Below are positions 8,794-17,155 of a DNA stretch of 64,000 nucleotides, in pieces (position 1 is the stretch's first letter; every line of letters begins with the position of its first letter). Location: NCBI RefSeq assembly GCF_002261345.1, contig NZ_NEVT01000001.1:46928-110927 (forward strand). Reading direction: 5' to 3'. Below the pieces are notes generated by a model. It worked only from the letters and a program-made list of their open reading frames with translations, ran no database searches and had not been told where the DNA came from. The stretch comes from Bordetella genomosp. 2. Lineage in GTDB: Bacteria > Pseudomonadota > Gammaproteobacteria > Burkholderiales > Burkholderiaceae_B. Made by a program: the position numbers and the translations under genes.

Positions 8794-9987
8794 ATGGAAT
8801 TCAGCCAGTTCAACGTCAACGCCCTCATGGAGATCACCTCCCGCCCGGACCTGGTGTTCGTGCGAGGCCAGGGCTCGTGGCTCGAGGACCATGCCGGCAA
8901 GCGATACCTGGATTTCGTGCAGGGCTGGGCGGTCAACACGCTGGGCCATTGCGCGCCCGAAATGAAGCGCGCGCTGCTCGAGCAGGCCGACAAGCTGATG
9001 AACCCGTCGCCGGCGTTCTACAACCAGCCGTCCATCGACCTGTCGCTGCGCCTGACCGGCGCCTCGTGCTTCGACCGCGTGTTCTTCGCCAACAGCGGCG
9101 CCGAGGCCAACGAAGGCGCCATCAAGCTGGCGCGCAAGTGGGGCCGCGTCAAGCGCAACGGCGCGTACAAGATCATCACCATGAACCACGGCTTCCACGG
9201 CCGCACCCTGGCCACCATGTCGGCCTCGGGCAAGCCGGGCTGGGACACGATGTTCGCGCCGCAGGTCGAGGGCTTCCCCAAGGCCGAGCTCAATGACCTG
9301 GATTCGGTGCGGGCCCTGATCGACGCCCAGACCGTGGCCATCATGCTCGAGCCCGTGCAGGGCGAGGCCGGCGTCATGCCCGCCACGCGCGAGTTCATGC
9401 AGGGCCTGCGCAAGCTGGCCGACGAGCACGGCCTGCTGCTGATCGTCGACGAAGTCCAGACCGGCATGGGCCGCACCGGCTCGCTGTTCGCCTACCAGCA
9501 GTTCGACGTGGTGCCCGACATCATGACCCTGGCCAAGGGTATCGGCGGCGGCGTGCCGCTGGCCGCGCTGCTGGCGCGCCAGGACGTCTGCGTGTTCGCG
9601 CACGGCGACCAGGGCGGCACCTACAACGGCAACCCGCTGATGGCGGCGGTGGGCGTGGCGGTGTTCGACACGCTGACCGCGCCAGGCTTCATGGAGACGG
9701 TGCGCGAGCGCGCCAAGCAGCTGTCCGAAGGCCTGCTGGCGCTGTCGGCCAAATGGAACATGGGCGGCGAGCGCGGCATGGGCCTGCTGCGCGCCCTGGT
9801 GCTCGACCGCGAGGACGGCCCCGCCATCGTCGAGGCCGCGCGCAAGCTGTCGCCGCAAGGCCTGCTGCTGAACGCGCCGCGCGGCAACCTGCTGCGCTTC
9901 ATGCCGGCGCTGAACGTCACCGCCGAGGAAATCGAGCAGATGCTGGCCCAGCTCGATGGCGTGATCGGCGCCCTGCGCAAGAGCTGA
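8794..9987 (+). CDS. class III aminotransferase, acetylornithine aminotransferase-like
   Basis: A 397-residue PLP enzyme of the ArgD/ornithine aminotransferase family. IVDEVQTGMGRTG holds the aspartate that contacts the PLP ring nitrogen, and LAKGIGGGVPLAA holds the Schiff-base lysine. The length is normal for ArgD. A TAGGA ribosome site precedes the ATG. It may act in arginine biosynthesis (N-acetylornithine to the semialdehyde) or as a broader omega-aminotransferase; no other arg gene except argS is near, so I leave the symbol blank. The gene ends just before a set of strong hairpin repeats that separate it from the convergent acyl-CoA synthetase. Confidence 0.85.
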   Translation: MEFSQFNVNALMEITSRPDLVFVRGQGSWLEDHAGKRYLDFVQGWAVNTLGHCAPEMKRALLEQADKLMNPSPAFYNQPSIDLSLRLTGASCFDRVFFANSGAEANEGAIKLARKWGRVKRNGAYKIITMNHGFHGRTLATMSASGKPGWDTMFAPQVEGFPKAELNDLDSVRALIDAQTVAIMLEPVQGEAGVMPATREFMQGLRKLADEHGLLLIVDEVQTGMGRTGSLFAYQQFDVVPDIMTLAKGIGGGVPLAALLARQDVCVFAHGDQGGTYNGNPLMAAVGVAVFDTLTAPGFMETVRERAKQLSEGLLALSAKWNMGGERGMGLLRALVLDREDGPAIVEAARKLSPQGLLLNAPRGNLLRFMPALNVTAEEIEQMLAQLDGVIGALRKS

Positions 9988-10000
9988 GCACAGGGGAAAC

Positions 10001-10118
10001 GTGTCAGACACCCTCTGGGTGTCAGACGCCTCACGACACTATCATTACAGGCATTGAACAGGTGTCAGACACCCACAGGGTGTCTGACACCTTTCTACAT
10101 CTGGGGGCGTCAAACACC
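10001..10118. repeat. GTGTC(A/T)GACACC palindromic hairpin repeats, cluster 1
   Basis: The best unit is a perfect hairpin at 10061-10091: GGTGTCAGACACCC, loop ACA, then the exact complement. A second unit at 10001-10030 has GTGTCAGACACCC, TCT and GGGTGTCAGACGCC. A degenerate third copy (GGCGTCAAACACC) ends near 10118. The 11-base core is itself near-palindromic. The cluster fills the gap between two convergent genes, where it could act as a bidirectional transcription barrier. A second cluster of the same family lies at 23355-23475. Confidence 0.85.
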
Positions 10119-10150
10119 TCATTGGCCGCGGCGCCGCCGCGCAAGCGAAT

Positions 10151-11803
10151 CTAGCCGCCGGCCGCGCCGGCGTCATCCAGGGCGGCTGCCTGGCTGCGCA
10201 ACAGGAACTTCTGCACCTTGCCCGTGGCGGTCTTCGGCAGCGCGCCGAAGACAATCGTGCGCGGCACCTTGAAACGGGCCAGGTGCGCACGGCAATGCTC
10301 CATCAGCTCGGCGGCCGTGCAGCGGGTCCCGGGCTTCAGGGTGACGAAGGCGCACGGCGTCTCGCCCCAGACCGCGTCCGGCCGGGCCACCACGGCGGCT
10401 TCCAGCACGTCCGGATGGCGGTACAGCACGCTCTCGACCTCTACCGTGGAAATGTTCTCGCCGCCGGAAATGATGATGTCCTTGGCGCGGTCCTTGATCT
10501 CGATGTAGCCGTCGGCGTGCACCACGCCCAGGTCGCCGGAATGGAACCAGCCGCCCGCGAAAGCTTCCGCCGTGGCGGCCGGATTGCGCAGGTAGCCCTT
10601 CATGAGCGTATTGCCGCGCAGCATGATTTCGCCCATGGTGGCGCCGTCGCGCGGCACCGGCCGCATCTGTTCGTCCATGACTTCGACCTGCTCGACATTG
10701 AGCTTGCGCACGCCGATGCGCGCCTTGAGCGCGGCGCGCTCGGCCAGCGGCAGCGCGTCCCATTCATCATGCCACGCGCAGCTGATCGAGGGGCCATAGG
10801 TCTCGGTGAGGCCGTACAGATGGGTCACGCCGACGCCCAACTGCTCCATTGCCTCGATCACGGCCGCGGGCGGCGCGGCGCCGCCGGTCAGCGCCTGTAC
10901 GCGGTGCGTGGCGCGATACTGCTGTTCGGCCGGGGCATTGATCAACATGTTCAAGACCACCGGCGCGGCGCAGAAGAACTGCACCTGGCGGCGGCGGATG
11001 GCGTCGAAGATCGCCGCCGGCTCGACCCGCCGCAGGCACACGCTGGTGCCCGCCAGCGCCGCCAGGGTCCATGGGAAGCACCAGCCGTTGCAGTGGAACA
11101 TCGGCAGCGTCCACAAGTACACGGCGTGCGGCGGCATGCCGCAGGTCAGCACGTTGCCGGTGGCGTTGAGATACGCGCCGCGATGGTGATACACCACGCC
11201 CTTGGGGTTGCCGGTAGTGCCCGAGGTGTAGTTCAGGCAAATGCCCTGCCACTCGTCCTCGGGCCATTGCCATGGCGCATCGGGCGGCTGCGCCGCCAGC
11301 CATGCCTCGTACTCGGCGTCGCCCAGGTCGCCATGCGGGCCGCCGTACTCGCTGTCCTCGATGCGCACCGTGCGCGGCGGCGACGCCAGCCGGGCCAGCA
11401 CCTCGCGCACCAGCGCGGCGTACTCGCTGTCGTACAACAGCACGGCGGCGCGGCCGTGCTCCAGGATGAACGCCAGCGTGGCGGCATCCAGGCGCGTATT
11501 CAGGGCGTTGAGCACCGCGCCGGCCATCGGCACGCCGAAATGCGCCTCGTACAGCGCGGGCACGTTGGGCGCCAGCACCGCCACCACGTCGCCGCGTCCC
11601 ACGCCCCACGCCCGCAGCGCCGCCGCCATCCGCGCGCAGCGTTCGCGGGTCGTGCGCCAGTCCTGGCTGCGGGCGCCGTGCACCAGGGCGGGGCGCCGCG
11701 GGTAGACGTCGGCGGCCCATTGCAGAAAGCCCAGCGGCGTCAGTGCAAGATGGTTGGCGCTATTGCGCGGCAGCGCGTCGTCGGTTGCGGTGCTTGTCAT
11801 CAT
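10151..11803 (-). CDS. acyl-CoA synthetase (AMP-forming), LvaE-like by context
   Basis: A 550-residue member of the ANL superfamily. The ATP-binding P-loop-like motif YTSGTTGNPKGV lies near residue 195. The hinge region GDLGVVHADGYIEIKDRAKD and the following IISGGENIS are typical of acyl-CoA synthetases, and the C-terminal PKTATGKVQKFLL lysine region is present. The ATG at 11803 overlaps the stop of the kinase gene by four bases (ATGA), so translation is coupled. In context it would activate the free acid (levulinate or another 4-oxo/4-hydroxy acid) to its CoA ester. AlkK-type medium-chain activation is an alternative. Confidence 0.88.
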   Translation of the reverse strand: MMTSTATDDALPRNSANHLALTPLGFLQWAADVYPRRPALVHGARSQDWRTTRERCARMAAALRAWGVGRGDVVAVLAPNVPALYEAHFGVPMAGAVLNALNTRLDAATLAFILEHGRAAVLLYDSEYAALVREVLARLASPPRTVRIEDSEYGGPHGDLGDAEYEAWLAAQPPDAPWQWPEDEWQGICLNYTSGTTGNPKGVVYHHRGAYLNATGNVLTCGMPPHAVYLWTLPMFHCNGWCFPWTLAALAGTSVCLRRVEPAAIFDAIRRRQVQFFCAAPVVLNMLINAPAEQQYRATHRVQALTGGAAPPAAVIEAMEQLGVGVTHLYGLTETYGPSISCAWHDEWDALPLAERAALKARIGVRKLNVEQVEVMDEQMRPVPRDGATMGEIMLRGNTLMKGYLRNPAATAEAFAGGWFHSGDLGVVHADGYIEIKDRAKDIIISGGENISTVEVESVLYRHPDVLEAAVVARPDAVWGETPCAFVTLKPGTRCTAAELMEHCRAHLARFKVPRTIVFGALPKTATGKVQKFLLRSQAAALDDAGAAGG

Positions 11804-12855
11804 GGCCTCCCGGGTGCATTGCGCCGCGTCGTCTCGCGGCTGGCGGCCTGCCAGCCCAGTTCGGCGAGCGGCGCGACGCGCGCGCCCATTTCGCGCGCGT
11901 CGTGCGCGGCGGCATTGCCGGCCTGGGCGCGCGCGTAAACACCCTGCAGAATGGCGGCGATGCGGAAGAAGCTATAGGCCAGGTAGAAGTCCCAGTCGGC
12001 CGGCGGCTCCATGCCGCGCGCGCGGCAGTAGGCGGCCACGAACTCGTCCTCGCCGGGAATGCCCAGTGCTGGCAGGTCCAGCCCGGCGATGCCGCGCCAC
12101 AGGCTGGGCGGAATGCGCCAGCACATGCAGTGGTAGGCCAGGTCGGCCAGCGGGTGGCCCAGGGTGGACAGCTCCCAGTCGAGCAGCGCGATGGCGCGCG
12201 GCGCGGCCGGATCGAACACCAGGTTGTCGATGCGGTAATCGCCATGCACCAGGCAGACGCGGCCGTCGTCCGCCGGCAGGTGGCGGGGCAGCCAGTCGAT
12301 CAGGGCGTCCATGGCGTCGATGCGGCCCGTCGCGGTGTCGCGGTACTGCCTGGTCCAGCGCGCCACCTGGCGGGCGAAGTAATCGCCGGCGCGGCCGTAG
12401 TCGGCCAGGCCGACGCGGTCCGGCACGACCGCATGCAGCGCGGCCAGCACGCGGCCGGCCTCGGCATAGACCGCGCCGCGTTCGGGCGCCGCCAGGCCTG
12501 GCAGCGCCGGGTCCATGAAGACGCGCCCCTGCGCATAGCTCATCAGGTAGAACGGCGTGCCGATGATGGTCCGGTCATCGCAATAGTGCAGCATGCGCGG
12601 CACCGGCACCGCCGTGTCGGCCAGCGCGGCCATCACGCGGTATTCGCGGTCCACGGCATGGGCCGAGGGCAGCAGCGCGCCGGGCGGCTGCTTGCGCAGC
12701 ACGCGGCGCCCGGTCGCGTCTTCGAGCAGGAAGGTGGGGTTGGACTGCCCGCCGGCCAGCGGCCGGGCGCGCAGGCTGGCGGCGTCGGCCAGGCCCCGCT
12801 CCGCCAGGTACGCCGCCAGCGCGGCCAGCCAGTCCGGCTGCGCGGCCGCGTTCAT
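11800..12855 (-). CDS. APH-fold phosphotransferase, LvaA / ACAD10-11 kinase-domain-like
   Basis: A 351-residue kinase of the aminoglycoside phosphotransferase fold. The catalytic loop is HGDYRIDNLVF and the metal-binding aspartate is in LLDWELSTLGHPLADL; the N-terminus carries the sugar-kinase-like PLAGGQSNPTFLL nucleotide loop. The same domain is fused to an acyl-CoA dehydrogenase in animal ACAD10/ACAD11 and is separate as LvaA in Pseudomonas putida, where it phosphorylates the 4-hydroxyl of 4-hydroxyacyl-CoA. Here it is coupled by ATGA overlaps both to the dehydrogenase gene upstream and the synthetase downstream. An antibiotic-resistance role is unlikely. The start at 12855 is set by the overlap; the frame is open upstream through the dehydrogenase gene, but that part is a shadow. 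Confidence 0.88.
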   Translation of the reverse strand: MNAAAQPDWLAALAAYLAERGLADAASLRARPLAGGQSNPTFLLEDATGRRVLRKQPPGALLPSAHAVDREYRVMAALADTAVPVPRMLHYCDDRTIIGTPFYLMSYAQGRVFMDPALPGLAAPERGAVYAEAGRVLAALHAVVPDRVGLADYGRAGDYFARQVARWTRQYRDTATGRIDAMDALIDWLPRHLPADDGRVCLVHGDYRIDNLVFDPAAPRAIALLDWELSTLGHPLADLAYHCMCWRIPPSLWRGIAGLDLPALGIPGEDEFVAAYCRARGMEPPADWDFYLAYSFFRIAAILQGVYARAQAGNAAAHDAREMGARVAPLAELGWQAASRETTRRNAPGRP

Positions 12856-14078
12856 ACCAGCGCCTTGCGCGGGGCGCCGGCCTCGTCCCAGCGCCAGTAG
12901 GCGTCGCCTTCGTCCACCAGGTAGCGCGCCAGCACCATCTTGTGCACTTCCGAGGCGCCGTCCACCAGCCGCGCCTGGCGCGCATAGCGGTAGATCCACT
13001 CCAGCGGCGTGTCCTTCGAATAGCCGCGCGCGCCGTTGAGCTGCAGCGCCGTGTCGACGGCCTTGTGCAAGGTTTCCGAGACCACGACCTTGGCCATGGA
13101 GATTTCCTTGCGCGCGTAATCGCCCTGGTCCAGCCGGGCGGCCGCGCGCATGGTCAGCAGGCGGCCGATCTCGATCTGCATGGCCGCGTCGCCCAGCAGC
13201 CACTGCACGCCCTCGCGCTCGGCCAGCTTCTGGCCGAAGCTGCTGCGCTGCCCGACATAGTCGACCGCGATCGCCATGGCGCGGCGCGCCAGGCCCAGCC
13301 AGCGCATGCAGTGCGTCAGCCGCGCCGGCCCCAGGCGGATCTGCGTGAGCTTCAGGCCGTCGCCGACTTCCATCAGGCGGTTCTCGTCCGGAATCTCCAG
13401 GCCGTCGAACACCAGCTCGCAATGTCCGCCGTGCTCTTCCGGACCCATGATCGGGATGCGCCGTTCGATGCGCCAGCCCGGCTGGCCGGCGTCGAACAGG
13501 AACGCGCTCAGGCCCTTGCGCGCATCGTCCGAGGTGCGCGCGATCAGGATGAAGTGCTGCGCCACGCCGGCGCCGGTGATGAACCACTTGCGGCCGTTGA
13601 TGATCCACTTGTCGCCCTGCCGGGTGGCCGTGGTGCGCATCATGGACGGATCCGAGCCGCTGCCGGGATGCGGCTCGGTCATGACGAACGACGAGCGCAC
13701 CCGGCCGTCGATGATCGGCTGCAGCCAGCGGTCCTTCTGGTCGGGGCGCGCCACCTGCGCCAGCACGCGCATGTTGCCGTCGTCGGGGGCCGCGGCGTTG
13801 AACGCCACCGGCCCGAAGATGGAGCGGTTCATTTCTTCGTAGCAGGCGGCCAGGCCGACCATCGGCAGCCCCTGGCCGCCGCGTTCGCGCGGCATCTGCA
13901 GGGCCCACAGCCCGGCTTCGCGCACTTTTGCGCGCACCGCCTGCAGGGCCGCCTCGTCGATGTTCTCATGGGCATCGTAGTTGGCCCGGTCGGCCTCCAG
14001 CGGGATCAGCTCCGCATCGACGAAGCGGCGCACGCGCGCGCGGTAGTCCTCGAGTTCGGGGGGCAACGAAAAATCCAT
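12852..14078 (-). CDS. acyl-CoA dehydrogenase, LvaC / ACAD10-11 dehydrogenase-domain-like
   Basis: A 408-residue flavoprotein. FVMTEPHPGSGSDPS and NGRKWFITGAG are the two acyl-CoA dehydrogenase signatures around the FAD and substrate sites; the C-terminal helical domain ends with QLNGARGYSKDTPLEWIYRY. Its pairing with the APH-type kinase gene matches ACAD10/ACAD11, in which the dehydrogenase domain acts on the phosphorylated 4-hydroxyacyl-CoA and phosphate is lost, which leads to a 3-hydroxyacyl-CoA. No separate electron-transfer partner is encoded beside it. Second gene of the four-gene cluster; a 54-base gap separates it from the SDR gene. Confidence 0.9.
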   Translation of the reverse strand: MDFSLPPELEDYRARVRRFVDAELIPLEADRANYDAHENIDEAALQAVRAKVREAGLWALQMPRERGGQGLPMVGLAACYEEMNRSIFGPVAFNAAAPDDGNMRVLAQVARPDQKDRWLQPIIDGRVRSSFVMTEPHPGSGSDPSMMRTTATRQGDKWIINGRKWFITGAGVAQHFILIARTSDDARKGLSAFLFDAGQPGWRIERRIPIMGPEEHGGHCELVFDGLEIPDENRLMEVGDGLKLTQIRLGPARLTHCMRWLGLARRAMAIAVDYVGQRSSFGQKLAEREGVQWLLGDAAMQIEIGRLLTMRAAARLDQGDYARKEISMAKVVVSETLHKAVDTALQLNGARGYSKDTPLEWIYRYARQARLVDGASEVHKMVLARYLVDEGDAYWRWDEAGAPRKALV

Positions 14079-14132
14079 CCACTGTCTCCATGCTCAGCGC
14101 CGCCCCGGCGGGGGCGGCAATATGCGATTGCT

Positions 14133-14894
14133 TCACAACGAACTGACGAGGTGGCCGCCATCGACGTCGATCACCGAGCCGGTCATGAACGCCGAGGCGT
14201 CCGACGCCAGCAGCAGCAGCGGGCCGTCCAGGTCGCGCGGCTGGCCCAGGCGGCGCTGCGGCACGCGCTTGATCAGGGCCTCGCCAGCCGGCGAGGCGAA
14301 GAATTCGCGGTTCAGGTCGGTGGCGATGTAGCCCGGCGCCAGTGCATTGACGCGGACGTCGTGGCGCGCCCATTCCAGCGCCAGGGCGCGCGTCAGGTGC
14401 AGCAGGCCGGCCTTGGCGGCCGCATAGGGCGCCACGTGCGAGGCCACGCGCTGGCCCAGGATGGACGCTATGTTGATGATGACGCCCGGCCTGGCGTGGG
14501 CGCGGAAATGCGCGGCGCTCGCCTGCGCTACCCGCCAGGCGCCGTTGAGGTTGACGTCGATCAGGCCGGTCCAGGCCGGCTCGGAAATTTCCAGCGCGGG
14601 TGCGCTGAGGGCGATGCCGGCGTTGTTGACCACCACATCGATGGGGCCCAGTTCCCCGGCGGCCGCCTCGACGGCCGCCCGCACGCTGTCCGGATCGGTG
14701 ACGTCCATCGGCACGGCGCAGGCCGCGCCGCCCGCCTGCCGGATGCCGGCGGCCACTTGCTCGCCCAGCTCGACGCGGCGGCCGCACAGGGCCACGCGCA
14801 TGCCGGCTTGCGACAGCACGCCGGCGAAATGCCGTCCCAGGCCGCTGTACGCGCCGGTGATCAATGCCGTCTTCGACTTCAAGTCCTCGAACAT
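14133..14894 (-). CDS. short-chain dehydrogenase/reductase, LvaD-like by context
   Basis: A 253-residue classical SDR. The cofactor loop is TGAYSGLGRH near residue 14, NNAG lies near 90, the catalytic serine is in NIASILG and the YxxxK pair is in YAAAKAG near residue 157. CGRR after the second strand, with basic residues, suggests NADP(H). As first gene of the cluster it could reduce levulinyl-CoA to 4-hydroxyvaleryl-CoA, as LvaD does in P. putida; substrate identity is inferred from neighbours only. A GGAG ribosome site precedes the ATG, and a sigma-54 promoter lies 31-45 bases upstream. Confidence 0.9.
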   Translation of the reverse strand: MFEDLKSKTALITGAYSGLGRHFAGVLSQAGMRVALCGRRVELGEQVAAGIRQAGGAACAVPMDVTDPDSVRAAVEAAAGELGPIDVVVNNAGIALSAPALEISEPAWTGLIDVNLNGAWRVAQASAAHFRAHARPGVIINIASILGQRVASHVAPYAAAKAGLLHLTRALALEWARHDVRVNALAPGYIATDLNREFFASPAGEALIKRVPQRRLGQPRDLDGPLLLLASDASAFMTGSVIDVDGGHLVSSL

Positions 14895-14924
14895 CCACTC
14901 CCCCCAGGTCGGCCTTCGGTCCGC

Positions 14925-14939
14925 GCAACAGGGGTGCCA
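14925..14939 (-). promoter_or_regulatory. sigma-54 (-24/-12) promoter upstream of the SDR-led cluster
   Basis: On the minus strand the sequence reads TTGGCAC-CCCTG-TTGCG. TGGCAC is at 14939-14934 and TTGC at 14928-14925, separated by five bases. The GG and GC elements are exactly ten bases apart, as sigma-54 RNA polymerase requires. The predicted start is about 20 bases before the SDR ATG, which itself has a good ribosome site. The sigma factor gene rpoN is at 52394-53827. No enhancer-binding activator gene is visible nearby. Confidence 0.78.
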
Positions 14940-15066
14940 ATGCGTCCGGCACCTCGAGTTCTAAACGTAACACAGCGCCGGCCAGGGCCTTGCCGCAATT
15001 GCCGATGGCCAGGCCGCGGCAGACGCCACTCCGGACGCGGAGACCGGCCGGGTGTCGCCCGGGCGT

Positions 15067-16077
15067 TCAGCGTGGCGCCAGGCCGGCGGCTTTCACGACG
15101 GCGGCATATTTCTCGACTTCTTCTTCGAGGTACGCCGCGAATGCATCGGCAGACCGCTGGTCCGGTTCGGCGCCGATCTGGCGCAACTGCTGCCTCAGGT
15201 CTTCTGAACGCATGATGGCGGACATCTCGGCGCGCAGGCGCGCCAGCGCCTGGGGCGGGACATTGGCCGGCGCGAATACGGCGAACCAGGCGCTGACCTC
15301 GAAGCCCGGTATGCCGCTTTCGGCCACGGTCGGCACATCGGGCAGCAACGCGCTGCGCTGCAGGCTGGTAACCGCGAGCGCACGCAGCTTGCCTTGGCGG
15401 ACATTGGGAACCGACGTGGTCTGCAGGTCGAACATCAGCGGGATATGGCCCGCCATGACATCCACCAGCGCCGGTGCGCTGCCCCGGTAGGGAACATGCA
15501 CCAGCCGGATCCCGGTGGCGCTGGCCAGCATTTCGCCCGCCAGGTGATTGGATGTGCCCGGGCCGGCCGACGCGTAGTCCAACGTTTCCGGCTGGCGCTT
15601 TGCCGCATCGATCACATCGGCGAGCGTCTTGAATGGCGAGCCGGGCGGCGTCACCAGCACGAAAGGCGTCGCCGCTACGGGAGCCACCAGCGTGAAGCCG
15701 CGGAGCGGGTCGTAGCCGACCTTGTTGATGGCCGGGTTGATGGCGTGCGAGCTGACCGTGCCCAGCAGCAGGGTGTAGCCGTCGGCTGGCGCCTCTGCCA
15801 CGAACCGGGCTCCGATCGCCGTGCCGGCGCCGCCCTTGTTTTCGACGACGACCGGCTGGCCTAGCCTTTCCCCCAGTTTCTGGCCGACGGCGCGCGCGAG
15901 AATGTCGGCCGAACCGCCCGCCGGATAGGGCACCACCAGCGCTACCGGGCGGGCGGGAAAGGCCTGGGCAGCGGCCTGGTCCAGGCCGGCCGCGAACAGG
16001 ATACAGGCCGCCGCCATCGGCAATAGACAGGCAGTGGCGGGCGCAATCAGTCGGCGCAGTTGGTTCATGCGATACAT
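15067..16077 (-). CDS. Bug-type tripartite tricarboxylate transporter substrate-binding protein
   Basis: A 336-residue periplasmic receptor of the Bug/TctC family. A signal peptide covers about the first 38 residues, ending QAAAQA. The mature part begins FPARPVALVVPYPAGGSADILARA, with the PYPAGG motif that binds the ligand carboxylate. An alternative start is the methionine at 16068. No TctA or TctB membrane gene is near, so it is an orphan receptor as is common in Bordetella. It follows the LysR gene on the same strand with a 172-base gap, which suggests regulation by, or signalling to, that system. Confidence 0.93.
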   Translation of the reverse strand: MYRMNQLRRLIAPATACLLPMAAACILFAAGLDQAAAQAFPARPVALVVPYPAGGSADILARAVGQKLGERLGQPVVVENKGGAGTAIGARFVAEAPADGYTLLLGTVSSHAINPAINKVGYDPLRGFTLVAPVAATPFVLVTPPGSPFKTLADVIDAAKRQPETLDYASAGPGTSNHLAGEMLASATGIRLVHVPYRGSAPALVDVMAGHIPLMFDLQTTSVPNVRQGKLRALAVTSLQRSALLPDVPTVAESGIPGFEVSAWFAVFAPANVPPQALARLRAEMSAIMRSEDLRQQLRQIGAEPDQRSADAFAAYLEEEVEKYAAVVKAAGLAPR

Positions 16078-16249
16078 CCCTCAAGGGTGGCATTCCGCCG
16101 CTGGGCGACGATCCTGATTTGCGTCAAATGCTCCCAAGTTACTAGCGGCTTGTCTAATACCGTTCGGGCTGGCTGCTGATACGCCGGACGAATCACGCCC
16201 CGCGGTCTTGCCGGTCGCGCGGATCTTGCAGCCGGCCTCGTTGTGCTGG

Positions 16250-17155
16250 CTAGCCGGCCGGCATATGGGATGCGTCCAACGCGCTGGCCAGGAAGGCGTG
16301 GATGACCGGATTGTCATTCCTGCTGGCATATGCGAATACCAGCTGGTAGGTGGGAGGATGCTTCGCCGCTGCAATTTCCACGAAGCACACATCCCGCATT
16401 TGCAGGCGCCGCATGGCGGACGGCACCAGCGCGACGCCCAGGCCGCCCGCAACCAGGGTCAAGATGGCTTGCATCTGCGAGGCTTCTTGGACGACTCTCG
16501 GAATGAAGCCGGCTGCCTGGCAGGCTCCCAGCAGCGCGCTGGCAAAACCGGTTCCTTCGACGGCCGGGAACGAAACGAACGATTCCGCGGCCAGTTCTTT
16601 CATGCGCACTTTGCGGCGGGCGGCCAATGGATGGCCGAGCGGAACCGCGATCACGAAATGCTGCGGATGCAGCGCCACCAGTTCCAGTCCTCGCGAGTCA
16701 TAGACCGGCCCGACCAGCAGCGCCAGGTCGGTGTGCCCATTGCGAAGGTCCTCCAGTTGGCGCCGCGTCGTCTCCGCCGTCAACGTCAGTTGTACGGTCG
16801 GGTAATGGGCCTGGAAGCGCTTGAAGATGCCGGGCAGGACATCGAGGGCCGCGCTGGGAACGAAGGACAGGCGCAAGCCTCCTTCGAGGCCGTTGCCGGT
16901 CCGGCGCGCGCGTTCCCGCGCCTGCTCGACAAACTGCAGCAGCCGGATCGCGTCGTTGTAGAACACCTGGCCCGCCGGCGTCAGCCGGACGTGGTGTTTG
17001 CTGCGGTCGAGCAGAGGGGTGCCGATCTCCGCTTCCAGATTCTGCATCGCAGTGGACAGCGGCGGCTGCGACATGTGCAGGCGCTCGGCCGCGCGGCGGA
17101 AATTCAATTCCTCGGCGACGACAACGAACTGGCGCACCAACCGAAGTTCGAACAT
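16250..17155 (-). CDS. LysR family transcriptional regulator
   Basis: A 301-residue LysR regulator with a typical N-terminal winged helix (MFELRLVRQFVVVAEELNF, then AERLHMSQPPLSTAMQNLE) and a C-terminal effector domain. The family-like start is the methionine at 17155, although the frame runs 17 codons upstream. It is divergent from the diiron/RidA/esterase genes, so it is the probable regulator of that operon, and it is followed by the Bug receptor. The inducer is unknown. Confidence 0.92.
   Translation of the reverse strand: MFELRLVRQFVVVAEELNFRRAAERLHMSQPPLSTAMQNLEAEIGTPLLDRSKHHVRLTPAGQVFYNDAIRLLQFVEQARERARRTGNGLEGGLRLSFVPSAALDVLPGIFKRFQAHYPTVQLTLTAETTRRQLEDLRNGHTDLALLVGPVYDSRGLELVALHPQHFVIAVPLGHPLAARRKVRMKELAAESFVSFPAVEGTGFASALLGACQAAGFIPRVVQEASQMQAILTLVAGGLGVALVPSAMRRLQMRDVCFVEIAAAKHPPTYQLVFAYASRNDNPVIHAFLASALDASHMPAG

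Noticed and set aside
10001..10118. CRISPR array
   Set aside because: The repeats are palindromic, differently oriented and irregularly spaced, with no constant spacers and no cas genes.
12852..12855. Antibiotic-resistance phosphotransferase
   Set aside because: The APH fold at 11800-12855 is coupled to acyl-CoA genes and matches the 4-hydroxyacyl-CoA kinase arrangement rather than an aminoglycoside-modifying enzyme.
11800..13908. A 702-codon frame that would fuse an N-terminal extension to the APH-fold kinase
   Set aside because: The first half is an out-of-frame reading of the acyl-CoA dehydrogenase gene. The kinase has its own ATG at 12855 with an ATGA overlap, so this is not an ACAD10-like gene fusion.
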